From positions 16,584,386-16,648,385 of the forward strand of contig OZ026839.1 in NCBI GenBank assembly GCA_964023205.1: a stretch of DNA of 64,000 bases, written 5' to 3'. The notes under the pieces are model-generated. The model saw only the letters and a program-made list of their open reading frames with translations. It was not told where the DNA came from and did no database searches. The stretch's first letter is position 1, and the number at the start of each line of letters is the position of its first letter. The DNA comes from Lutraria lutraria. Lineage: Eukaryota > Mollusca > Bivalvia > Venerida > Mactridae. A program made the translations under genes and the position numbers. Positions 27,201-39,200 of this stretch are shown one piece after another.

Positions 27201-30200
27201 TACTGTGTTGATATGTTTTAGGATTACATTGCTTTAAGAGGAGAGGTTTATTTTCCTAACCTTGAATTTGAGAAATCTGTGATGGACTTTGGGTGTATCC
27301 TTAATGATACAGAGGTTACCAGATATGTCAATATCACCAACAACAGTCCTATGCTTGTCAAATACAGGTAAAAATCATTTCTTTTGGAAAAAACTGTAAT
27401 TTTTAGGTTATTCTATTAAGGTAAACCCCAAATTCAGGAATCCAGTTGTTATACAAAGGATTTATCAGTAGTTTATTATTTACAAAGTCTGTTTATGTCC
27501 TCTGTAGTTCTAGACTCTTTAAAGTGTTAGATTTTGCTACTTTGATGTAAAGAAATTTATATTAGTGTTTACTGGTTAAGTTCTTGTTGTAGACCAGTTT
27601 GATCAAATTTGTTACATTTAATTGAATGAGTTGACATTTTTCAGATGGTCATTTTTGATTGGTTCTGAACCATGCACAGTTATTAACCACCCTGTGAAGC
27701 CACAATCACCAGTGGTTGATGACATAATTGCCGAGGAAGAAGATGAAATAGAAGAACATGAAGAAACATCTCAAACTACTCCACCTCCAGAACAAACAGA
27801 ACAAGAACCTCAAGTTGAAGTTATTATACAAGAAGCTACTGTGATAAAAGATGAAGAACTTGAAAAATCAGAAATGGAAGCAACTAAAGAGGTAGACTTA
27901 CACTGGAACTTTTTATTACCAAATAAATGATAAATATTATTTATTTTTCATTCTTCAGCAGTTAAAGTTATCTTATTTGCTATTGAATATCCAAATTTTA
28001 ATGAAATAGGGGTTACAATGACATAGAATAAAATAATCTTACATCTGTGTATAGCTTGTGAAATAAGCACTGATAAAATTAATGTTGCCAATGAATAGTG
28101 ATTTATTAATTATGGCTTTTAAAACCTGTATATTGATGTTGTCAAAACATGTTTTAATGTTTTTATCATTAAAAAGCAGAAGAAGAATGTTGCACTCAAT
28201 ACACCATTTATGTTTTTAATTTCATTTTAACACACCAGTGCACATGGTGAACTATAGTGATTATTCTATTCAACATATGTTGTTTATGTCGGGTACCATA
28301 CACTTTTGTTTCAATCAGGTCTCCTCTGGAATCATCAGGACAATCAAAATTAAATTTCACAGGAATGTGATTCTTGGATGGTCTTCTACTGACAGTATTC
28401 AAATTATACCATTATTCTCTAAATTGACCCTGTCCTTGTGTCATTTGTTTTACATTTGGTTTGCAGCCACGTCTAGAAGTACTATTCTAAGATTGTTTAA
28501 ATTATGCCCTTTTGGCTCAAAATTGTCTCAGTCAAGATTAATTGTTAAACATAGAGTTATTTAGGGAAAACCTTCAAAAGTCTCATTGGCTTTATGTGCA
28601 TATCATGCAGCTGAGATATTTATTGTATGGCATTGTCTAGTTGTCTGCTACTAAGTTTGCTCAAATGCTCTTGGGGTCTAAATTGATTTTGTACATAGAG
28701 TCACATGTTTACTTAGTTGTTAATTCATTAGGTCTTTGATATAAAGTCATCCTGGTCCTCTTGAATGTCTGACCTATATAATCAATGTTTATAACTGGTA
28801 CTAATGAAGGTTTTGTTATGTAGGAGTTAGAAGTTATTGATACCACTGGAAGTCTTTCACCTGTAAAATCTCCAGATACCACAAAGGATGTTGATGATAA
28901 CAAAAGTCTGGATCAGAAAACTGGAACACCAAATGTTTCAGAAACGCACTCAGATGACGTCCCAGAGAAGGTTGTTGTTCACAAACTATATTCACTACTT
29001 CTCTTCTTTCTGTTTCATATTTTCTCTACTAGACAGATATATACCTGATTAGTTTACGTTTTCCTCATCTTTTCAGTTACTTGTTTGTCTCTTTACTTCC
29101 GTCTACAAAACTTATTCTCTACTGGTCTATTTTCGTCTTCTTTCTTCATTTACATGCCTTTGTCTCTTTTTTCCTCTACTAGGTCTTTACATGTCTTTGT
29201 CTCATTTTGCTGCTACTAGGTAGTTTACTACTTGACACAGCATCTTTACATTGTCTGTTTTTTCCTCTACTAGATAGTTTACTACTTGACACTTCATCTT
29301 TACATGTCTTTGTCTCATTTTTCCACTACTAGGTAGTTTACTACTTGACGCAGCATCTTTACATTGTTTCTCTTTTCCTCTACTAGATAGTTTACTACTT
29401 GACACAGCATCTTTACATTGTCTGTTTTTTCCTCTACTAGATAGTTTACTACTTGACACATCATCTTGACATGTCTTTGTCTCTTTTTCCCTTTACTAGG
29501 TAGTTTACTACTTGACACATCATCATTACATTGTCTCTCTTTTCCACTACTAGATAGTTTACTACTTGACACGTCATCTTTACATGTCTTTGTCTCTTTT
29601 TTCCTCTACTTTGACACGTCATCTTTACATGCCTTTGTCTCTTTTTCCCTTTACTAGGTAGTTTACTACTTGACACGTCATCATTATTACATTGTCTCTC
29701 TTTTCCACTACTAGATAGTTTACTACTTGACACGTCATCTTTACATGTCTTTGTCTCTTTTTCCCTTTACTAGGTAGTTTACTACTTGACACATCATCAT
29801 TACATTGTCTCTTTTTTCCGCTACTAGATAGTTTACTACTTGACACGTCATCTTTACATGCCTTTGTCTCTTTTTCCCTTTACTAGGTAGTTTACTACTT
29901 GACACATCATCATTACATTGTCTTTCTTTTCCACTACTAGATAGTTTACTACTTGACACGTCATCTTTACATGTCTTTGTCTCTTTTTCCCTTTACTAGG
30001 TAGTTTACTACTTGACACATCATCATTACATTGTCTCTTTTTTCCGCTACTAGATAGTTTACTACTTGACACGTCATCTTTACATGTCTTTGTCTCTTTT
30101 TTCCTCTACTATATAGTTTACTACTTGACACATCATCTTGACATGTCTTTGTCTCTTTTTCCCTTTACTAGGTAGTTTACTACTTGACACTTCATCATAA

Positions 30201-33200
30201 CATTGTCTCTCTTTTCCACTACTAGATAGTTTACTACTTGACATGTCATCTTTACATGTCTTTGTCTCTTTTTCCCTTTACTAGGTAGTTTACTACTTGA
30301 CACATCATCATTACATTGTCTCTCTTTTTCCGCTACTATGTAGTTAACTACTTGACACATCATCTTTACATTGTCTCTCTTTTCCTATACTTGATAATTT
30401 ACTACTTGACACATCATTTTTACATGTCTTTGTCTCATTTTTCCTCTACTAGATAATTTACTACTTGACACAGCATCTTTACATGTCTTTGTCTCATTTT
30501 CATATACTAGATAGTATACTGTTTGACACTTCATCTTTGTTCAGTTACAGGTCTTTGTCTCTTTTTTATCATCTTCTTGACAATTCTCTGACACATTTCA
30601 CTTTATCTTCTTCTGTCATTTCTGCTCTGTTTCTTTCAGATGCTTTATTCTCATTGGAAAGTTCCTTGTATCTTCTATGAATATCGTTTTTTATTGTTCT
30701 ATTCTTTTAGTTGAAATTTCTTCTTACAGAACCACAATATTGATAATAACTGGTTAAATATCATTATTCTAGCAACATTTATCATAATCTAATTTGGTTA
30801 TAGACATAATTATAGTCTTTCCTAAACTTGGCAGGGTCAACTTGAACAGGAAGGTACATGTGAGGATGAGAGTAAAAAGACTGAGGCTGGTGACACAACT
30901 GGACTCAGACTCAGCTTGGACTCTCTTGCTGATGAAGATTTTGATGAGGATCCACTGAAAACTAACAGAGCTCTGGCTGCTCTGTTAGAAACTGAAAGAG
31001 GTCAAAGCAGTTCACCCATTGGTGTTGAGGAGGTAATTTTTTGTTATAGATTGATTTGTTCCTTACAGTTTGCATTAGTTGTCGATAATTGTGTATTTAC
31101 TCAATTCTTTGATCAGAAAAATTAAACAAAAAGAGACTGTCTCCATGTGTTTATTATTTTTGCCAATTAGTGTAAAAGGATATTTAAATTTGATATCACT
31201 ATGTTGCAGGTATTTGACATTCTACCCTTATATGGAACATTACAACCTGGTGATACAGAGCAAGTTACTATGACATTTTATGGACATGCTGATATCTGGG
31301 GAGAAGCTAAAGCTATCTGTGAGGTGGAAGGTGGACCTACATACGAGATCACACTGAAAGGAGAGGCATCACTGGTCAACTATAGCTTTGATTGCAGAGA
31401 GATTCATTATGGCAAACAGGTAAGTTTGTTTATTAATTCATCTAAATTGTTTGTAGGAAATCATTGTTGCTGCCTGATATTATGTTCCTTTCAATATACA
31501 ATTGAATCTCATTGTGTTGTGTAGTTCAGCTGACTTCACAAAATTGTTTGATGGAAACAAAAACTTCACGACTGTTCGTATTTTGGAGTGATTCTTGGTA
31601 GGTTGAAATAATCATTTAATTGTTTTATTTTGTGTACAGTATATAGGATCCAAACACAGCATATATAATAATGGTGCATATTGTTTTTGTAATACATGCA
31701 AATTTAAGTTAAAAAAAAATTACCAACGTATTCACACACACCTTGTCTGTTGTATTCCTGTTGTTAATTTGCAACTTAATTAGTTCTACATATTAACTTT
31801 CAAACATTTGTCTTTGATCTTAAAATTTACTGCAAAATTGCAACAAACAAATCATGTCTCATTGTCATTTTAACCCATTACCCCATAGAGATATGCTGTA
31901 TAAGGTAGTTCATTCTTATAGTGTTATCAGTAGATGGCTTATCAGTAACCAATAGATAAGCCATCAGTTTTACACACTGTACTAATATGGGTTTATTGGA
32001 AAACTGTATAGAATCTATACCTATTTGGTTTAAACTTGATTAACTGTAAGAAATCATTAATTAATCATTTTTGACCAAATGTAAAGTTTGTAGATAATTG
32101 AATTTTCTAACTTGTGGTGCAAATTTCATAGATATATCTTAATTCTAATGTTTTTAAACGAGTATATAATAAAAGATAAAACAAAATCTTAAGGAAAAAT
32201 TATATTTTGTTGTTCTCAATCATAACAGTGGATAATTCAACAAGACAAATTATAAGTACAATAATTTGGTTTAAGATTTTATAGCAATATTGTAGTCATT
32301 TAAGTTTAAATAAGTAATGAAATACCTAGTATAGGTACATCATTATCAATATCATCATCATCATCTGAGGATTCCTCGTGGACCAAAGGAACCTCAACAT
32401 CAGACAATATATAGTCTGAGTCAAACCCAGAAAAATCAGACTCATCAGAATCGCTATCTAAAAAGTGAGCCATGACAAAAAATCGTTTTGAAAATTTAAG
32501 AATAAATTTTGATAACTTAATTTTTCAGTGTAAATTGTAATTTAGCAAGCTGGCACAATAAATAATCGCACTGATCAGAACTGATGCTGCCATATGTTTC
32601 CAATTAACATAATCAGAAATTCCAATTGGCTAAACTTACGTAATATGTCACCACTGTCACAGCAGTAATTTATTGCACCCCACCGCATCTACACATATAG
32701 TCACTTTATGACGCTGATTACCATGACGACCGCCATGTGTCATACTGAAAACTCCACGTGATCAACCTCGACTGCTAATAATTAAACCTTCCATCAAATT
32801 TTGGCACAACTCCAACTCGATCGATATTATTTTCTATTGATTGTTCTATAGAATTTGTGACCTACTTATCTAGGTGTAATTAACATTGACACTGGTGCTG
32901 TTAAATCTCTTTTTAGCACAAATTCTAGCGAATTAACAATACATTGTTTTTCTGATCTTGGGCTTCGTAAAGTTATTGTCTGTTGTATAGAATTTGCGAC
33001 CTACTTACCTAGGTGTAAATAACATTGACATTGACACTGTTTAATATAATTTCGAGAATAAACAATAAATTGTTTTTTTTGACAAATGCACCATAAAGAT
33101 ATTGATTGTTCTATAGATTTGTGACCAACTTACCTAGGTATAATTAACATTGATACTGGCACTGTTTAATCTATTTTTGTAACAAATTCTTGAGAATGAA

Positions 33201-36200
33201 CAATAAAGTTTTTTTTTATAAATCACTTCATAAATGTTTAAAGTTTGTGAGAAAATACTTTGTGCCACTCGATTCTGGATTTTCATGATTTAATTTTGGA
33301 CTTAAATGTAGCAGCGTATAAACGCGTATACATCAAGCAATAGATAGAGGAGTAGAAATGCGTATACATCAAGCAATAGATAAAGGAGTAGAAATGCGTA
33401 TACATCAGGCAATAGATAGAGGAGTAGAAATGCGTATACAACGGGTAATGGGTTAAGTCACGATGTGTGAAAAAGAAAGTACTTGATTGTGCTTGAGATA
33501 TCAAGATAAGGATGTTTATAATAAACATGGAAATATATGTACTATCAAGAACAAAATGTGCTGAGACTTCAAAATCTCTTCATAATAAGCTTAGTGTACA
33601 ATTTGGGAAGTAGTAACAGTATTCTAGAAAACAAAATATGATTTCAACATGTACTGATCAACAAGAAAATATATTCTTATTAAAATCATTAACTATGTTC
33701 TACATTTATTTATTATTTTTATCTCTTTTTTAACATATTGTTTTCAACATTCAACAGATGTATGATCATATTGCCACCACAGAAATTACATTGATGAATA
33801 CAGGAAAAGTTGGCTTTGACTTCTGTTGTCTAAATCTAGATCCTGCTTTAGCCAAGAAGCCAAAACCAGGAATACCAATTATGGTACCTCATGCTGTAAG
33901 TATAATCTAATGTGCAAGATCGTTTACAATCAAGTTTTATTGATAATACTTCTCAATATTGTTGTTTTTCCATTTCTGTTTAGAAATAGTTGAACTACCT
34001 ACTTTATAATTATATACCTAAGATTTGATATTCATTAGATAATACCAGTCTTTACCCTTCCTTCATGTTAAATGCCATTATGGAACATTGTCTCCTTATA
34101 ATAGAATATTATCTTCTCATAATGGAACAGTATTTTCTAATGTATTTTGTTCAGTCCCTTTGTACGAATTTCGCTACAAAGTATCTGAAATGTATGTTGT
34201 ATCTGTTTGAATGATACGTTATTGTTCGCATTGTTTATTTTTATTTGTGCTTTCATATTCTTAACTTTATAAGCAGTTTTTTATCATGCTTAACAATTTC
34301 TTAAAATAATGTCTGGTCATAGCATGTTTCAGTAGTATTAGTGTAAGATCTTTTAATTCAATTTAATTTGTCTTTCAATGATAATACCTTGCAATATTTG
34401 ATTTGCTCATATTTAAGATGTCTTTTAATATGATACATGCAATTATCTGTGATTCATAATTTGTGTTAATATTAAGTAATAGATATCTTCCTTACATGAT
34501 TGTATGGCTCTCAATATGATATTTCAAGGACTACATTGGAAATAAGGCTTTATTTTCATTCTTTTTTGTGTTATCCTTAATATTGTTTGACATGGCTTTT
34601 CAAATGTATGTCATGTGGTTGGTCTGTGTCTGTCTGTCTGTTCCACATTAGCAGAAAACTATGAAAACTTATATTTTAATATTTTCTTATATTTTGTAGG
34701 GTTATATTGAACCAATGAGTGAACAAAAACTTACCATTAAGTACCTTCCTGGTGTTCCTGAGAAATTTGATAAATGCTTCCGTGTCCAAGTAGCACACTT
34801 TGAGCCTGATCTGATCACAATACATGGGGAGGGAGTTTTTCCTCGTATATCATTAGACCTTCCCAGAGTGTCCGATGGAGCATACACAACTCTTGTTAAA
34901 CAAGCTAAGGCCAATGTTTATAAACGTACAATGGAGAATTACAATTCAAAATCCAGTCCAAGTGTGGCTCACCCATTAGGACAACACATACAGTCTGACA
35001 ATCTGCTGGTTGCACAGTCTCAGGTAGGAACCATTTTTTGCTTTGTATTTATGTTTGAATTAGATTGGTTTAAATAGAGTACAGATACATTAGTTTGCAC
35101 ATTTGAAGGAATTTTGAATTATGTCGCATAGAACATAGTGTGCAGTATATATGTCATTATAAAAGCAAGACCTTATCTTAAATGTTCATTTACATCCTTG
35201 CATAATTATTTATAAAATTTGAAAAATATAAAAGTTTGTCATTATGTCTGACTCTACTCTTGAGTAACTTTAATACATTGTAAATGTCATTATTGATAAT
35301 AGTTTTTATTAGAAAACAAATTGTTAAAGGCCCACTTTTACTTTTCTGTTATAAACCTTTTATGCTTTATCGTTTCACTAATAATAGGACGTACATCAAG
35401 ATGTGGTAAGTGGTTTGTTAGTCGGGTGTTGGTGTTTTCCTACAAACAATTCATTTTGCATTGACAACAATCAAACAACAGACTCAGTTATATTATGCCC
35501 CCACTCTAACAGATGGGGGGCATATATGTTCACCCCTGTCTGTCCATCCTTTCATCCTAAAAATCTTGTTTCTCGCCTATCTCTAAAAGTATCAGAGAGT
35601 TATGAAATAATATAGGAATGTTTATCAGCATACAAATTTGTGCATAAAGGATTTTAACTGTGTCAAAGGCTTAAAACTATGGAGTTATCTGCCCTTAAAT
35701 TTGTATTATAGTATTAGATATCTGAAAATCTTGTGTCACATTTATTTCAAAAAGCATTTGGTGCAGATTAATGAATGTATACAGAAATGTTTATCAGCAT
35801 ATGAAGTTGTGCATTAAGGGTATTAACACTGTCAAAGGCTGAATATGCTGGATTTATCTGCCCTTGAATTTGTATTTTGGTATTTCATATGTGAAAATGT
35901 TGTGTCACACATGGAGTGGGGACATCTGTGTCCTTTGGACATATTTCTAGTTATTCTGTTGATAAGGAATTACAGTTTGTTAGAAGTGTGTGACTTTGAA
36001 TTGAATCAATGCTGTCAACAATTAAGAACATATATTGATTTTTAAAAAAGATTGTATGATACTTATGCTTGATTTAGTACCATAAAGAAAGCTTTGATGG
36101 ACATGTAAACTGCCTGCTAGTCTTGCTTTTATGTATACTGATTCATTTGTAAGTCATAAGTTAAACTGTCTACTTATTAAACAATTCAGTCATCAGTACA

Positions 36201-39200
36201 AGGATTCTCAATGCCTTGTTGATACAAAATGCATGTGTTTTTACATTCTGAAATATCTTTGTGATTGTTAAACATAGTCAGGTACACGCAAAGTACTTTT
36301 TACTAAAATGATTATGTGGAAAATATTGTTTTGAGTGACATAGTAGGTTGAAAAAAAAGGATACATTCCTTTTTACTCAATAGACTTTTACCATTAACAA
36401 TTTATTCAGTAATTATGTCTACTTTGCTGAAGCGGGGCATTATAGCTTTGCACATGTCAGTTGGTCTGTCTGTTGGTCCATCTGAAACCAAACCTGTTAG
36501 GGAAATTTTGGTCAATGGTCCTAGTTGGAAGGTTGATCATCACAAGTAAAAGGCCTCTATAAATTTTAAGGTCAGTAGTTGACAGTCAAAGGTTAAGATC
36601 ACAGTGACCTTCTATGCACAAATATGTCTGACTATTATCTAGAGCATGATTAGGACTACAGTACTTTGGAGGTTGAACATCTCATGTAGATGACACCTGT
36701 AAGTTTTGGGGTCAGTAGTTCAAAGGTCAGTATCACTGTGACATTCAACACAAAAAAATCTTGTCTGACCAACAACTAAAGAACAATTTGGTCTTAGGTC
36801 CTCAGATTTGGTTGGGAGGTTGGCTTTTACATGCAGATGACCCCTTTTAATGTAGATGATTATGCAGATGGCCTGTATTGATTTGAGGTCAGTATGTCTG
36901 AGTTCAAGGTCACCTTAAAATGAAAACCTGACCTACATTCTTTAGACTTGATCTTGAGATTACAAATCACATGTATTTGACCCCTATAGACTTTTAGGTC
37001 AAGGTCACAATGACCTTCAACTTTTTCTCTGCCAATAACTGAAAAACAATTTGACTCCTCAGACTAGGAGGGGAGGTTGATCATCACAAGATGACCCTAA
37101 TTAGTTTTGAGGTCAGAAGGTCAACATTCTAGTCCATGTTCAGTCAATAACCAGTTGACATTTAGGGGGCATCCTTGTTTGACAAGTACAGTACAACCTC
37201 TCCAGAGTGGCCCTCTCCTGAGCAACAACCTTCCTTCAACAGCAAAATGAATTTTTCTGATTGTACATTTTAACTATTAATTTAACCTCTCTAGAGCAAC
37301 AACCTCTCAACAGTAACATAATTTTGCTTCTCCCAAAGGGTATTGATTTAGAGAGGTTGAACTGTACCCCTTGTTTATGACTTGTTATTCATTTTATTTT
37401 TAATCGTGATAACTTTCCCACCTGTCTTAAACAGTTTACCAAATTGTGCAGAATACTATGAAAAGATATATTTATCATCTATAATTCCAGTTTACTATTT
37501 ACCCATCTAGGATACATGTTACTGGTCTGTTGTTTAGAAAACAAATCATACTATTCATCCTAACTACTAACTGTATGAGAATCTTTGGTTTTTATGCATC
37601 TGGTATCTAATATTGAGGCTTATAGTGATTGCCCCACCCATTCATACAAGGCTTATCGTTTCCTCTAAAGCTTGGATACTAATACAGATGTTGCCTTGAA
37701 CAGTTCAATTTATCCATATCACCCAACCTTAATTTGACCCTTACAAGACTTCTGATATTTTAAATGAGTTCTTTGTTGATTAAATACCATCAATGGCCAT
37801 TTTTTGGTGAACTACATTTTACAGTTGTGTCTAGCATCAACACTATTTACCTGTATTGATTTTGGTTGTCATCACATATTTTTGGTGCAGTTATGGGTCT
37901 TGGTTATTTTTCCGATATTGAATATATGGGGCAAATATTTATATTTGAAAATTTGCTTCCGCCTTTACTTTATTACCTTATTTAGATTCAAAGTCGATTG
38001 TCAAGTATGCCACCAGGGCATATGTGTTTTAGTTCATAACTGAAGTTTTGGAGGGGGGGGGGGTATGCTGGAGTTATCTTGTACATTACCGTGTAGGTGT
38101 GTCCGTCTGATTGAATCATGCTATTGTCCATTGACGGATTTGAAGATAAATGACAGAAATGTCTAAAGTACAGATTCAGATGCCTAAAATTCTACTCATT
38201 TTCGTATTTACATGACAATGAAACATTTTCAAATCAATGCACCTGTAATTTAGTTTATAATCAGTGTTTTCACTGATCAGTTCCTCACTGACTGCTATAG
38301 AAATCATCATTAACATCATTGTGCTAACAGTTGACCTTTGTTTCACCTTGTATATTGTTTTATTTGATAATGATGACACTTCACTGCACCCATTATGGAA
38401 CATATAAAGAAATGAGCTTGGGTCCTGGCTTTCCATCTAAAAGCTGTCAAAAACGGTTAAACTTTGCACACTACAATGAGAGTGAGGTTTTGCGAAAAGC
38501 ACACACAAACAAAGCAGTGAGGCACCCTTATTTGTGACCAGTCTGTTTCAAATATTTTTGTTTTAACTGATTTACATTGTTTGATGAGTTTAAAAATTAC
38601 GAAATTGAGTGCCTATGCTCTTGCCCAATTGTGGGTATGAACAGGAATAGTTAATTTATGATAAAAAAATACTGTTCTGAAAATTAGACAAATCTAAAGG
38701 TCTCCAAGTCCAAATTTTGGATAGTAAAGTCGCTGGTTGGGGGATTTGCAGTGGTTGTGAAAAACAAAAATATTTCCAAATCAAACATTTATGCCTTCTA
38801 ACTTTCAAAGCAGCTTGGGTTTTAATTTTGCGTTGAGTACATATACATATATAGTACTTTTTAGCGAAAGTAGTTGTAGTTACATACTTGAGATATACTT
38901 GTAGGATTTTTTAGCTCACCTGAGCATATAGTACTCGGAGAGCTTTTAGTATCAATCAATGTACGGTGTCTGGCATCCACAATTCAGATTGGATGTCCAT
39001 CAAACTTGTTTGACGTCTTTGACAAGTTCCAACTTGGGTCAAAATTTAGTTCCCCAGGTCAAATCCAAGGAAAACATTGTTAACACTCTAGAAGTCACAG
39101 TTTTGATTGGATCTTCATTAAACCTTATCAGAATGATTGCCTCTGTGGTCTTTGACAAAATGAAAAAATAGGTCACTAGGTCAAATCACTGGTTAACCTT

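Larger units (their letters stand above)
31870..33456 (-). mobile_element. piggyBac-type transposon, internally deleted, with TTAA target sites
   Basis: TTAA followed by CCCATTACCC (31870-31883) is mirrored by GGGTAATGGG followed by TTAA (33443-33456): perfect 10-bp terminal inverted repeats with the TTAA target duplication that defines piggyBac elements. The body of 31874-33452 is 1,579 bp, too short for a full transposase. On the minus strand a 55-codon frame (32473-32306) encodes the start of one. Three 126-139-bp repeats lie upstream of it (32840-33200) and 36-bp subterminal repeats at the right end. It sits in HYDIN intron 26, antisense to the gene. Confidence 0.9.

Noticed and set aside
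29202..30363. Chain of overlapping minus-strand ORFs (MSSSKLSSSGK...)
   Set aside because: Products of the 113-bp array, with stops between monomers and no unique sequence.
38331..38537. ORF with TYKEMSLGPGFPSKSCQKRL
   Set aside because: Looked peptide-like, but no homologous domain is recognised and it lies between repeats in an intron.
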